Assembly: GCF_001685395.1 (NCBI RefSeq)
Contig: NZ_CP014167.1
Coordinates: 4,596,001-4,660,000 of the forward strand
Length of the DNA stretch: 64,000 bases
Origin: Paenibacillus yonginensis
Lineage (GTDB): Bacteria; Bacillota; Bacilli; Paenibacillales; Paenibacillaceae
Reading direction: 5' to 3'
Of this stretch, positions 35,602 through 43,481 are shown in pieces (positions within the stretch are counted from its first letter, which is position 1; every line of letters starts with the position of its first letter). The notes beneath the pieces are model-generated. The model was not told the DNA's origin, searched no databases, and was given only the letters and a program-made list of their open reading frames with translations. A program made the translations under genes and the position numbers.

Positions 35602-35955
35602 GTGGCGCAAAGTAGCGGAGGCCATCCGCATGTAGAACAGCAAAGCTGCCATAACGGAGCGGACAAGAAGCCGGCCGAGCGGCGCAGCCACCATTCGGAA
35701 GAGATGAAGGGCAAGCTTGTGGCCCGCTTGAACCGGATCGAAGGCCAGATACGCGGCGTGAAAGGCATGATCGAGAAGGATACGTACTGCGATGATGTGC
35801 TGAACCAAATTGCGGCGATTCAATCCGCGCTGAATGGCGTTGGCAAACTTTTGCTGGAAGGCCATATGAAGAGCTGTATCGTGGAACGCATTCAGGATGG
35901 CGAAACCGAGGTTTTGGATGAGCTGATTGTAACAATTAATAAATTGATGAAATAA
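35602..35955 (+). CDS. csoR: CsoR-family copper-sensing repressor
   Basis: 117 aa from GTG 35602, with AAGGAAG about nine bases upstream; an in-frame GTG at 35593 overlaps the ribosome site. The DUF156 fold is recognisable: R-L-N-R-I-E-G-Q-I-R-G-V near the start of the core. The Cu(I) ligand set is complete: Cys63, His88 and Cys92, with the same spacing as in B. subtilis CsoR. The N-terminal ~30 residues are His-rich and may add metal binding. Copper binding should release the repressor from the G-rich promoter; copZ follows 25 bases downstream. Confidence 0.92.
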   Translation: MAQSSGGHPHVEQQSCHNGADKKPAERRSHHSEEMKGKLVARLNRIEGQIRGVKGMIEKDTYCDDVLNQIAAIQSALNGVGKLLLEGHMKSCIVERIQDGETEVLDELIVTINKLMK

Positions 35956-35980
35956 CAATATTTTGGGAGGTTTTTTGACT

Positions 35981-36187
35981 ATGAAGACAGTTACTCTGCA
36001 AGTAGAAGGCATGTCCTGCAATCACTGCGTGAAAGCGGTAGAAGGCGCGGTTCAAGAGGCTGGAGCGACAGGCAAAGTGGATCTGGCAGCTAAAAAAGTC
36101 GACGTTACTTATGATGACAGCAAGCTGGATCTGGCTAAAATCAAGGAAGCCATCGAAGACCAGGGCTACGATGTCGTGAACGGCTAA
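35981..36187 (+). CDS. copZ: Copper chaperone CopZ
   Basis: 68 aa, one heavy-metal-associated domain with M-S-C-N-H-C (Cys13, Cys16) and the usual beta-alpha-beta-beta-alpha-beta pattern ending D-Q-G-Y-D-V. GGGAGG lies ten bases upstream of ATG 35981. It passes Cu(I) to a CopA-type ATPase, but no copA gene lies in this window: the next feature is a terminator. Cotranscribed with csoR. Confidence 0.93.
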   Translation: MKTVTLQVEGMSCNHCVKAVEGAVQEAGATGKVDLAAKKVDVTYDDSKLDLAKIKEAIEDQGYDVVNG

Positions 36188-36216
36188 CCGCATGTGATCG
36201 GATGCCTTGACTGTAA

Positions 36217-36258
36217 GACTCCCGTTGCTCCCTGTTTTTAGGGGGATACGGGAGTTTG
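36217..36258 (+). terminator. Terminator of csoR-copZ
   Basis: ACTCCCGT ... ACGGGAGT stem with inner CCC/GGG, followed by TTTGTCC. Confidence 0.7.
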
Positions 36259-36270
36259 TCCTATTGACTA

Positions 36271-36300
36271 TGGACAACGTTTTGACGATATGATTATAAT
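36271..36300 (+). promoter_or_regulatory. Promoter of the TPP-controlled thiamine operon
   Basis: TGGACA, 18-base spacer, TATAAT; the riboswitch begins ~30 bases after it. Confidence 0.6.
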
Positions 36301-36330
36301 ATGGGTTGTATAACCCGCAATTTCATAGAC

Positions 36331-36424
36331 ATGGGGAGCTGGATGAAGGCCGGCTGAGAGTGCGTCCCAAGCAAGACGCTGACCCTTATACCTGATCTGG
36401 ATAATGCCAGCGTAGGAAGAGCTA
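36331..36424 (+). ncRNA. TPP riboswitch (thi box)
   Basis: The conserved elements appear in order: GGGGAGC at 36333, GGCTGAGAG near 36352, GACCC near 36379, CCTGATCTGGATAATGCCAGCG around 36390-36412, and GTAGGAA at the end. It is followed by an intrinsic terminator at 36464-36489, so thiamine pyrophosphate should stop transcription into the transporter genes. Confidence 0.95.
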
Positions 36425-36463
36425 TTGTCAATTTGTAAGACTTTCATTCATTTGACAGGATGC

Positions 36464-36489
36464 AGGCGCCCCGACCGGGCGCCTTTTTT
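36464..36489 (+). terminator. Riboswitch expression-platform terminator
   Basis: Perfect GGCGCCC / GGGCGCC stem followed by TTTTTT, ~40 bases after the aptamer. Confidence 0.88.
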
Positions 36490-36547
36490 GGCGTTAAATC
36501 CTAAGTTTCAGGAGCGGGAACCCAAATCAAGAGGGAGCGAACAAGAA

Positions 36548-37597
36548 GTGAAAGCAAACAAGCTAGGAGCTTTGCTGCTGTCCGGGATACTGCTGCTGGC
36601 AGCAGCGGGCTGCGGTTCAAACGGAGCAAGCAACGTGGCAGGCAATACCGCCGGGAGCAATGCGGAAAGTGCGGCGCCGTCTACGGACGCCAAGGATTTG
36701 AAGGACATTAAGGTGGTGCTCGACTGGACGCCAAACACCAACCATACCGGCTTGTATGTAGCCCAGGAGCTTGGCTACTACAAAGAGGAAGGCCTGAACG
36801 TGCAAATCGTGCAGCCGGATGAAGGCGGAGCCGATGCGATGATCGCCTCCGATGCTGTTCCGTTTGGCATCAGCTATCAGGAAAGCATTACGCAGGCTCA
36901 AACGCAGGGTGTGCCGCTGGTTTCGATTGCGGCAGTGATCCAGCATAACACCTCCGGTTTTGCCGCCCCGGCGGACCGGAACATCAAATCGCCGAAGGAT
37001 TTTGAAGGCAAACGTTATGGCGGCTGGGGTTCCCCTGTGGAAGAGGCGGTTATGAAATCCATCATGGATTTGCAGAACGCCGACGTCAGCAAGGTGAAGA
37101 ACATCAACATCGGCGACGCGGATTATTTCACGGCCGTGAAGCGTGATGTTGATTTCGCCTGGATTTATTATGCCTGGACCGGTATTGAAGCCGAGCTGCG
37201 CGGCGAGAAACTGGATATGCTGTATGTGAAGGACTACTCGAAGGATCTGGATTATTACACGCCGGTCATCGCTACGAATGAGAAAGAGATTCAGCAAAAC
37301 CCGGAGTTGGTCAAAGCTTTTATGAAAGCCACTTCCAAAGGCTATGAATATGCCATCGCCCATCCGGCCGAAGCGGCCGACATCTTGATCAAGGCTGTGC
37401 CCGACCTCGATCCGAAGCTGGTCAAGGCCAGCCAGGAATGGCTGAGCCCTCGCTACCAGGACGATGCCGCAAGATGGGGCGAGCAGAAGGAATCTGTCTG
37501 GACCGGCTACGCCAACTGGATGTACGAGCGCAAGCTGCTCGACAAACCGCTCGACGCTTCCAAAGCGTTCACGAACGACTTCCTGCCTGAATCTTAA
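36548..37597 (+). CDS. thiY: Thiamine-precursor ABC transporter binding protein (ThiY/NMT1-like)
   Basis: 349 aa from GTG 36548, with GAGGGAG ~11 bases upstream; the open frame further upstream runs into the riboswitch terminator. A lipoprotein signal peptide ends A-A-G-C (Cys22). The mature protein starts with V-V-L-D-W-T-P-N-T-N-H-T-G-L-Y, the signature of NMT1/THI5-like proteins binding formylaminopyrimidine or HMP. Y-G-G-W-G-S-P-V-E sits in the ligand region. Riboswitch control and the ThiX/ThiZ neighbours support precursor uptake for thiamine salvage. A 592-base gap separates it from the next operon gene. Confidence 0.9.
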   Translation: MKANKLGALLLSGILLLAAAGCGSNGASNVAGNTAGSNAESAAPSTDAKDLKDIKVVLDWTPNTNHTGLYVAQELGYYKEEGLNVQIVQPDEGGADAMIASDAVPFGISYQESITQAQTQGVPLVSIAAVIQHNTSGFAAPADRNIKSPKDFEGKRYGGWGSPVEEAVMKSIMDLQNADVSKVKNINIGDADYFTAVKRDVDFAWIYYAWTGIEAELRGEKLDMLYVKDYSKDLDYYTPVIATNEKEIQQNPELVKAFMKATSKGYEYAIAHPAEAADILIKAVPDLDPKLVKASQEWLSPRYQDDAARWGEQKESVWTGYANWMYERKLLDKPLDASKAFTNDFLPES

Positions 37598-37778
37598 TTG
37601 AGGATGAGGAGCTTAGAGGAGTCACTTAGTCTGGGCCTGGTAGTCAGTGGATAGACGAAAGCCGCTCCAATGGGTGCGCAGGATCAGGAATTAACAGGGT
37701 TAAGGGTTAATTGGATTAAAGAACAAAGGGCAACCCAACTTAGAAGTAGAATTTAAGCAGTATGTGTTAAAAAATTAA

Positions 37779-37815
37779 AACAGGATCGAATTCAAACGAT
37801 CCTGTTCCATTTTTA
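37779..37815. terminator. Terminator-like hairpin after thiY
   Basis: Perfect 10-bp stem AACAGGATCG / CGATCCTGTT with T-rich flanks on both strands. The core recurs in the terminator at 53304-53340. Confidence 0.7.
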
Positions 37816-37829
37816 CCAATCTCACAAAA

Positions 37830-38110
37830 AAGGGACAAATGAAGCCTATAACAGCACGGCGGGAACTTAGGAGATGTCCATGACAAAATAATGAGTCCAG
37901 CCAAACGTAACTGGCGGAGAGCTGAATGATTCCGAAGAAGCGTAAGCGCCCGTCTGAAAGCTTTCCGAAGGAAAGCTGCATCGTAAGCATAGACTGTTCC
38001 CGGATTTTATCGTATTAATAAAATTTTGAAGGAATCCGGGAACAACAGCGGTCGTAGGAACATTCGGATCGCAGCCCCGCGCCAGGGCGTAACTTATTAT
38101 TTTCCACTAG
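37830..38110. other. Non-coding structured block inside the thiamine operon
   Basis: Part of the gene-free stretch 37598-38189. It contains a tight hairpin AGCTTTCC-GAA-GGAAAGCT (37959-37977) and a perfect 12-bp inverted repeat TGTTCCCGGATT / AATCCGGGAACA (37995-38006 and 38033-38044) around an AT-rich 26-base loop. No convincing reading frame is present. It could be a dispersed intergenic repeat or an RNA element; origin unknown. Confidence 0.45.
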
Positions 38111-38189
38111 CTATCTCAAATGATCCGCACAGCTCCAACCCTTCATTTGTCCATTTTTCCCACTCCCACCTGAAAGCGAGGAATCCCTC

Positions 38190-38483
38190 ATGGCCAACGC
38201 ACTTGTAAGCATTCAAATCATTCCGAAGACCCCGAACGGGGAAAGTGTCATCCCTTATGTGGACCGCGCCATTGAAGTCATTCAACAGTCCGGCGTCAAA
38301 CATCAGGTCAATGCGCTTGATACGACGATGGAAGGCGAACTGACCGAGCTGCTGGACATCGTGCGCCAAATGAACGAAGCGGTTCATGAATTCGGCAGCG
38401 ACAGCATCATTTCGCAGATCAAAATCCTGTACGGGCCGGACGGCGTCAGCATGGACCAATTAACGGAGAAGTATCGTCCATGA
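38190..38483 (+). CDS. Thiamine-binding MTH1187/YkoF-like protein
   Basis: 97 aa, a DUF77-type ferredoxin-like fold: A-L-V-S-I-Q-I-I-P at the start, Y-V-D-R-A-I-E-V-I, and N-A-L-D-T-T-M-E-G-E. These small cytoplasmic proteins bind thiamine or hydroxymethylpyrimidine and are found with ThiXYZ/YkoEDC transporters. GAAAGCGAGG lies upstream of ATG 38190. The stop overlaps the permease start by ATGA (38480-38483). A role as cytoplasmic carrier or sensor of the imported precursor is inferred from context. Confidence 0.82.
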   Translation: MANALVSIQIIPKTPNGESVIPYVDRAIEVIQQSGVKHQVNALDTTMEGELTELLDIVRQMNEAVHEFGSDSIISQIKILYGPDGVSMDQLTEKYRP

Positions 38484-39256
38484 CCTCGGTTCGAGCCGTT
38501 TGGAAAAGCGTGTGGCCGCCCCTCGTGGCGGTCCTCTTGTTTTTACTGGTGTGGGAGGCAGCGGTTGACGTCTTTCATGTGGAAAAATGGATCCTTCCCA
38601 GCCCGTCCGATATCGGCCATGAGGCGGCGACCGGCGCTTCCGGCTTGTGGGAGCACACTAAAGCTACGCTTGCCCTGACGCTGGAAGGCTTTGCGGTAGG
38701 GTCGATTATTGGTCTGATGGTGGCCGTGCTGCTGCACCGGATTCCTTTTGTGAAATCGGCGCTTTATCCGCTGCTGATCCTCAGCCAGAACGTGCCGACG
38801 ATCGCGCTTGGCCCGCTGCTGATGATCTGGTTCGGGTTCGGCGTGCTGCCGAAGCTGATCCTGATTACGCTGGTCTGCTTTTTCCCGGTTGCTGTCGCGG
38901 CTATGGACGGGCTTGCCCGAACCGATCATGTGATGCGCAATTACATGGAGATGGCCGGGGCGACCAAGGGACAGATTTTTCGGAAGCTGGAGTTTCCTTA
39001 TGCGATTCCGTCCATGCTCTCGGGCCTTAAAATTTCGGCTACTTATAGCGTCATGGGCGCAATCATTTCCGAATGGCTCGGCGCGGAGAAGGGCATTGGC
39101 TACTATATGAAAATGCAGAAATCCACGTTCCGGACGGACCGCGTATTTGTAGCGATTCTGATCATTGTGGTGATCAGCTTGGCGATGTTTGTGGCCGTGG
39201 CGATCGTGGAGCGCCTGCTGTCGCGATACAGCCCGCCGCGCCGGAAGGGCGGCTGA
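38480..39256 (+). CDS. thiX: Thiamine-precursor ABC transporter permease
   Basis: 258 aa, about six membrane helices, SsuC/TauC-type permease. Family features: W-I-L-P-S-P near the N-terminus, T-I-A-L-G-P-L-L-M-I-W-F-G-F-G, and an EAA-like loop with A-G-A-T-K-G-Q-I-F-R-K-L-E-F-P. The E-W-L-G-A-E-K-G-I-G-Y segment is typical of HMP/FAMP transporter ThiX. Translationally coupled to the preceding thiamine-binding gene. Its ATPase partner lies beyond an inserted orphan gene. Confidence 0.88.
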   Translation: MTSVRAVWKSVWPPLVAVLLFLLVWEAAVDVFHVEKWILPSPSDIGHEAATGASGLWEHTKATLALTLEGFAVGSIIGLMVAVLLHRIPFVKSALYPLLILSQNVPTIALGPLLMIWFGFGVLPKLILITLVCFFPVAVAAMDGLARTDHVMRNYMEMAGATKGQIFRKLEFPYAIPSMLSGLKISATYSVMGAIISEWLGAEKGIGYYMKMQKSTFRTDRVFVAILIIVVISLAMFVAVAIVERLLSRYSPPRRKGG

Positions 39257-39418
39257 TTTATGGGGCCTTTACCGGGACAGACAAGAATTGAGCCCAGGCG
39301 ATGGATATTACTTCTTTTAACTTCTCCATTAGCGGTGATTCCGGAGGAATAAGTTCTGCTCAACCAAGGAGTATTTATTGTTAAGGATTCATAAGCGGGA
39401 GGAGGGGAATTAAACGAA

Positions 39419-39733
39419 ATGTATTATGATGACGATGGAAGTTATTTGGAGGCTCTTCCGGATAAATTAAAAAATAGTAAATTACCCAAGGGTATTACGT
39501 GGTTTGAAGACCATGTACATTTCGATACATTAAGAGAAGCCTCTGAATGGGTACTATCTGATTCTTACAATAAAATAGGTCATGATTACAATGGATACAT
39601 CTCAACTGATCCTAAGTTAGTCCATGCCCTTGTTTATGAATTAGTCAGACATAGAAGATACGAAGGGAAAGTACGCGTTTGGGAATATGGCCTTAATGGA
39701 AAATACTATCATCTCTTATGGATAGAGCAATAA
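39419..39733 (+). CDS. AT-rich orphan protein inserted in the thiamine operon
   Basis: 104 aa, no family recognised. Soluble, rich in aromatic and acidic residues (Y-Y-D-D-D-G-S-Y at the start; V-W-E-Y-G-L-N-G-K-Y-Y-H-L-L-W near the end). GGGAGGAGGGG lies ~12 bases upstream of ATG 39419. The gene and its flanks are clearly more AT-rich than the surrounding thiX and thiZ and use A/T-ending codons, suggesting acquisition from elsewhere. It has no evident link to thiamine. Small immunity-like or toxin-associated proteins can look like this, but nothing proves it. Confidence 0.6.
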   Translation: MYYDDDGSYLEALPDKLKNSKLPKGITWFEDHVHFDTLREASEWVLSDSYNKIGHDYNGYISTDPKLVHALVYELVRHRRYEGKVRVWEYGLNGKYYHLLWIEQ

Positions 39734-39777
39734 GTGTTAAATTAGCTATCAGTAAGTTAGGGGAGGAGGAGGCCAGG

Positions 39778-40677
39778 ATGGCAGTAGAAAAACAAGAGGG
39801 GAAAGCCGCTTTGGATGAACCGGGCACAGCCGGGGGAGCAGCCGGAACAACCGCAGCAGGCAGCAATACATCAGGCACGACCGGCCCCCAGACCGTATTG
39901 GAGGTGACCGGTTTAAGCAAAACCTACCGGGAAGGCAAATCGGCGGTGCAGGTGCTGGACAACATTAACCTGACAGTGGCTGAGGGCGAATTTGTATCCA
40001 TCGTCGGACCCTCCGGCAGCGGAAAAAGCACGCTCTTCCACCTCATCGGCGGACTGACGCAGCCGGACGCAGGCCGGATCGCTCTGCGCGGCCGGGAGAT
40101 CACGGGCGAACGCGGACATATCGCGTACGTTCCGCAGCAGCCCGCGTTGTTCCCCTGGCGCACCACCCTGGACAATGTAGCGCTGGGGCTGGAGGTCGCG
40201 GGCACGCCGCTGCGGGAAGCGCGGGCGCAGACGCGGGAATGGCTGGCCAAAGCCGGGCTTGCCGGCTATGAAGAGGCCTACCCGCATATGCTGTCCGGCG
40301 GCATGCAGCAGCGGGCGGCATTCCTGCGGGGGCTGCTCAGCCCGCAGGAGCTGATGGCGCTGGACGAACCGTTCAGCGCCCTGGACGCCTTGACGCGCAG
40401 CGACATGCAGCATTGGCTGCTGGAGCTGTGGGAGAAGAACCGCCGTTCGGTGCTGTTCATCACCCACAGCATTGAAGAGGCGCTGCTGCTGTCGGACCGG
40501 ATTGTTTTGCTGTCCGGCCGGCCGGCCAGGGTACTGCATGAATTGACGGTTCCGTTCCCTCGTCCTCGCCAGGCCGAGATGGCCGAAGAACCCGAATTTC
40601 TGCGCCTCCGCCGCGAGATGACGGAGCTGATGCGAAGCGAGCAGCGGATCATGCAGGAGGGGAAGGCGGGCTCATGA
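39778..40677 (+). CDS. thiZ: Thiamine-precursor ABC transporter ATPase
   Basis: 299 aa from ATG 39778, preceded by GGAGGAGGAGG; the upstream in-frame ATG at 39718 is within the orphan gene and lacks a ribosome site. A ~40-residue Ala/Gly/Thr-rich extension precedes the ATPase. Walker A G-P-S-G-S-G-K-S-T, signature L-S-G-G-M-Q-Q-R and Walker B L-M-A-L-D-E-P-F are intact, followed by the H-loop His in F-I-T-H-S. The SsuB/TauB subfamily matches the ThiX permease type. It overlaps the TatD-like gene by ATGA (40674-40677). Confidence 0.88.
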   Translation: MAVEKQEGKAALDEPGTAGGAAGTTAAGSNTSGTTGPQTVLEVTGLSKTYREGKSAVQVLDNINLTVAEGEFVSIVGPSGSGKSTLFHLIGGLTQPDAGRIALRGREITGERGHIAYVPQQPALFPWRTTLDNVALGLEVAGTPLREARAQTREWLAKAGLAGYEEAYPHMLSGGMQQRAAFLRGLLSPQELMALDEPFSALDALTRSDMQHWLLELWEKNRRSVLFITHSIEEALLLSDRIVLLSGRPARVLHELTVPFPRPRQAEMAEEPEFLRLRREMTELMRSEQRIMQEGKAGS

Positions 40678-41495
40678 AAGCAGAGAAAGCAGAGGTGTAT
40701 AACAGACGGATTCCTATGTTCGATGCGCATATTCACCTGGAGCAGTACAGCGGCGAGGACGCTGCATCCATGCTTGCTGGAGCGGAAGGGGACGCCATAA
40801 AAGGACTCGTGGCCGTATCCATGAACCTGGAATCCTGTCTCCGCACGAAGGAGCTGGCCGCCAAATACCCGGCCCTGGTGAAGCCGGCCTACGGCTTTCA
40901 TCCCGAACAGCCGGTTCCTTCGGAGGAGGAGCTGGACCGGCTGCTGGCCTGGATCCGGCTCCATGCCGATGAGATGACGGCGGTAGGGGAAATCGGCCTC
41001 CCGTATTATCTGCGCAGCGAGAAAGAACAGACGGGGGATGCCTTTGATCTTCAGCCTTACATAGAGGTACTGGAGCGGTTTCTGGCTTTGGCCGCGGAGC
41101 TGGACAAGCCTGTGGTGCTGCATGCCGTTTATGAGGACGCGGACCTGGTTTGCGACCTGCTGGAGAAATACGGCATCAAGCAGGCCCATTTTCACTGGTT
41201 CAAAGGGGCAGAGAAAACCGTTCGCCGTATGGCGGACAGCGGCTATTTCATTTCCTTTACCCCGGATATCCTGTATGAGCAGGAAATCCGCCAATTGGCG
41301 CTGCTTTATCCTCCGGACCAGATCATGGCTGAAACGGATGGTCCCTGGCCTTTTGAAGGGCCTTTTGAAGGACAGCAGACGCATCCGCGGATGATTCATG
41401 ACGTTGCCTCGGCTTTAGCCGAGCTGTACGGATGGACGTATGAGGCAGCCGGATTAAAGCTGCTGGAGAATACCCGGTGTTTCTATCGGATATAA
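40674..41495 (+). CDS. TatD-family metal-dependent hydrolase
   Basis: 273 aa TIM-barrel amidohydrolase. The metal motif D-A-H-I-H-L (Asp17, His19, His21), G-E-I-G-L-P-Y-Y, V-V-L-H-A-V, F-H-W-F and A-E-T-D-G-P-W follow the TatD order. Its placement as the last gene of the thiamine-precursor operon, overlapping thiZ, suggests a hydrolytic step in base or thiamine salvage rather than the DNase activity described for E. coli TatD. This is inference. It may instead be a passenger gene. Confidence 0.8.
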   Translation: MKAEKAEVYNRRIPMFDAHIHLEQYSGEDAASMLAGAEGDAIKGLVAVSMNLESCLRTKELAAKYPALVKPAYGFHPEQPVPSEEELDRLLAWIRLHADEMTAVGEIGLPYYLRSEKEQTGDAFDLQPYIEVLERFLALAAELDKPVVLHAVYEDADLVCDLLEKYGIKQAHFHWFKGAEKTVRRMADSGYFISFTPDILYEQEIRQLALLYPPDQIMAETDGPWPFEGPFEGQQTHPRMIHDVASALAELYGWTYEAAGLKLLENTRCFYRI

Positions 41496-41524
41496 GAAAT
41501 CCAATGTCCTGAATAGGAAAATAA

Positions 41525-41596
41525 AAACCCGTATAAGCTACCCGGAGCAGGCAAATCCTTGTCTAGCTCCTTTTTGGCTTATGGGGGTTTCTTTTT
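41525..41596 (+). terminator. Terminator of the thiamine operon
   Basis: AAACCC-GTATAAGC pairs with GCTTATG-GGGGTTT around an inner GGAGC/GCTCC hairpin, followed by CTTTTTG. Confidence 0.75.
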
Positions 41597-41623
41597 GTTA
41601 AAGTAGAAGGATAAATTACATTC

Positions 41624-41652
41624 TTGACAATATCATAGAAACCCGATAGGAT
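41624..41652 (+). promoter_or_regulatory. Promoter of the TetR gene
   Basis: TTGACA, 17-base spacer, TAGGAT, followed ~17 bases later by the palindrome TGACTAGTCA. Confidence 0.7.
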
Positions 41653-41668
41653 TTAATCAATAACCGAC

Positions 41669-41678
41669 TGACTAGTCA
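41669..41678. promoter_or_regulatory. TetR-type operator TGACTAGTCA
   Basis: Perfect 10-bp palindrome between the promoter and the TTG start; it probably mediates autorepression by the adjacent TetR protein. Confidence 0.55.
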
Positions 41679-41700
41679 ATCAGGTGGGGGTGAGCACACA

Positions 41701-42333
41701 TTGAGCGCAGACAAAGAAGCTCAAATCAGCAATGAACGCAGGGATCAAATCCTGCAAAGCGCCCTGCGCCGGTTCGCTAAGGACGGCTACCATGCGACCA
41801 AGATTTCCGATATTGTAGCAGAGGTTGGCGTGGCACAGGGGACCTTCTACTGGTATTTCAAGAGCAAGGAAGCCATTGCGCTGGAGATTGTGAAGGAAGG
41901 GCGCGAGCAGCTGCTGGAGGTCATCGCCCAAGGGTACCGGCGGAAAGCGGGAACGGTACAGGACATGGTGCATGCTTCCGAAGCCCTGCTGGACAGGCTG
42001 TTTCAATTTGCCGAATCCAACCGCTATCTCATGGAGCTGTTTTTCGGCGGAGGAGGAACGATCGAACCGATCCGCAAAGCCATCGGAGAAACCCGGGCGG
42101 CGATGGAGAATGCTTTTCTCCAGAATATCCGCAGAGCTATTGAGCTCGGCATGCTCCCGGCTACCATAGATGCCGAATTCCGCGCAGCGCTGATCATGAG
42201 CTTGATCGAAGGCGTCATTTCGCGCTGGCTGTTCGGGTTTGCCCTTCCAGACAGCGGCATCGCCTCAAAGACAGCTCAAGAGCTGGCGGCTGAAACGGCC
42301 CGGTTTGAGTTTTTCGGGCTGCTCGGTGTTTAG
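41701..42333 (+). CDS. TetR/AcrR-family regulator
   Basis: 210 aa, starting at TTG 41701 behind GTGGGGGTGAG. The nearby GTG 41690 hits a stop at once. The helix-turn-helix region R-D-Q-I-L-Q-S-A-L-R-R-F ... V-G-V-A-Q-G-T-F-Y-W-Y-F-K-S-K-E is clear; the ligand domain is generic. It precedes a polar amino-acid ABC transporter and an OsmC protein in the same direction, so it may respond to a sulfur or peroxide-related signal. Ligand unknown. Confidence 0.88.
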   Translation: MSADKEAQISNERRDQILQSALRRFAKDGYHATKISDIVAEVGVAQGTFYWYFKSKEAIALEIVKEGREQLLEVIAQGYRRKAGTVQDMVHASEALLDRLFQFAESNRYLMELFFGGGGTIEPIRKAIGETRAAMENAFLQNIRRAIELGMLPATIDAEFRAALIMSLIEGVISRWLFGFALPDSGIASKTAQELAAETARFEFFGLLGV

Positions 42334-42489
42334 CGGGGAGCTGCCGCAGGATTTTTTTTCGAGAAACCTCCTGTCGTTGCTGGTTCCCTATTACACACGA
42401 AGCACGCCTAAATTGTATTGATGTTTTTAATCGATGCTTTTGATCCCCACCAGGATCACTTATAACAAAGATAATAGGAGAGAAAACCC

Positions 42490-43389
42490 ATGTTGAACAA
42501 AAAGAAAACCAGAAAACCTATGTTTCTGACTTTATCCGTTCTTCTGCTTGTTGTTCTGGCGCTTGCAGGCTGCGGCTCCAACAATAAGAGCAACAACGCT
42601 CAAAGTGCGGCCAGCGAAGCTCCGGCCAGTGCATCTGCCGACAGTTCGGCTAACAGCAGCAGCGATGACAACCTTTTGAACCAGATCAAAACAGCGGGTG
42701 TCATGAAGGTGGGTTTGATGGGCACTTATGCGCCTTACAACTTTCTGAACGATAACAAGGAAATCGACGGTTTTGACGCTGATATCGCGAAAGAAGTAGC
42801 TAAACGCATCGGCGTTAAAGTGGAATTTGCTCCGCAGGAATTCTCCGGCTTGATCCCAAGCCTTCAGGCAGGCAAAATCGACGCGATCATCAGCCAGGTA
42901 ACCATTACGGATGAACGTAAACAGCAGATCGATTTCTCCCAGCCTTATATTACGAACCAGGTAAAAATTATCGTTAAAGAGGACAACAACTCCATTACGA
43001 AGCTGGAAGACTTCAAAGGAAAAAATATCGGCGTAGGCCTCGGAACAAACGACGAGTCTTATCTGCGGAATGAAGTTTTGCCGAAAGTGGGCAAGTTCAA
43101 CATCAAAACTTACGACGACGTCATTACTTCCCTTCAGGATCTGAATGCAGGCCGGATTGATGCTACGATCAACAACCTGTATGCCCTGAAACCGATTGTC
43201 GACAAAAACGGATTTAAAATTAAAGCGGTAGGCGACGCCATTAAATCCGACCAGGCCGGCATTGCAGTCCGCAAGGACAACCCGGAATTCCTGGCCGCCC
43301 TGGATCAGGCGCTGACAGACATGAAAGCTGACGGCACTTATAATACCATCTTCAAAAAATGGTTTGGCGAAGAACCGCCGGCTGAGTAA
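42490..43389 (+). CDS. Polar amino-acid (cystine-type) ABC transporter binding lipoprotein
   Basis: 299 aa. The lipobox L-A-G-C places Cys28 after a basic, hydrophobic signal peptide; a Ser/Ala/Asn-rich spacer follows. The SBP family-3 core is V-G-L-M-G-T-Y-A-P-Y-N-F, F-D-A-D-I-A-K-E-V, I-D-A-I-I-S-Q-V-T-I-T-D-E-R-K-Q-Q-I-D-F-S. The Q-V-T-I-x-D-E-R pattern is common in cystine-binding TcyA/TcyJ proteins, but glutamine or other polar amino acids remain possible. AGGAGAG precedes ATG 42490. The permease and ATPase follow. Confidence 0.87.
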   Translation: MLNKKKTRKPMFLTLSVLLLVVLALAGCGSNNKSNNAQSAASEAPASASADSSANSSSDDNLLNQIKTAGVMKVGLMGTYAPYNFLNDNKEIDGFDADIAKEVAKRIGVKVEFAPQEFSGLIPSLQAGKIDAIISQVTITDERKQQIDFSQPYITNQVKIIVKEDNNSITKLEDFKGKNIGVGLGTNDESYLRNEVLPKVGKFNIKTYDDVITSLQDLNAGRIDATINNLYALKPIVDKNGFKIKAVGDAIKSDQAGIAVRKDNPEFLAALDQALTDMKADGTYNTIFKKWFGEEPPAE

Positions 43390-43481
43390 GAAAAGTGAAA
43401 AGGGACAAGGTCATGAGGAATGTTTATTCTGACATGGCCTTGTCGTCTTAACCAAGGAAACAAAAGGGGATTTAAGAGACA

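Noticed and set aside
36425..36547. Extended N-terminus for ThiY
   Set aside because: It would translate through the riboswitch terminator hairpin; the lipoprotein signal peptide starts at GTG 36548.
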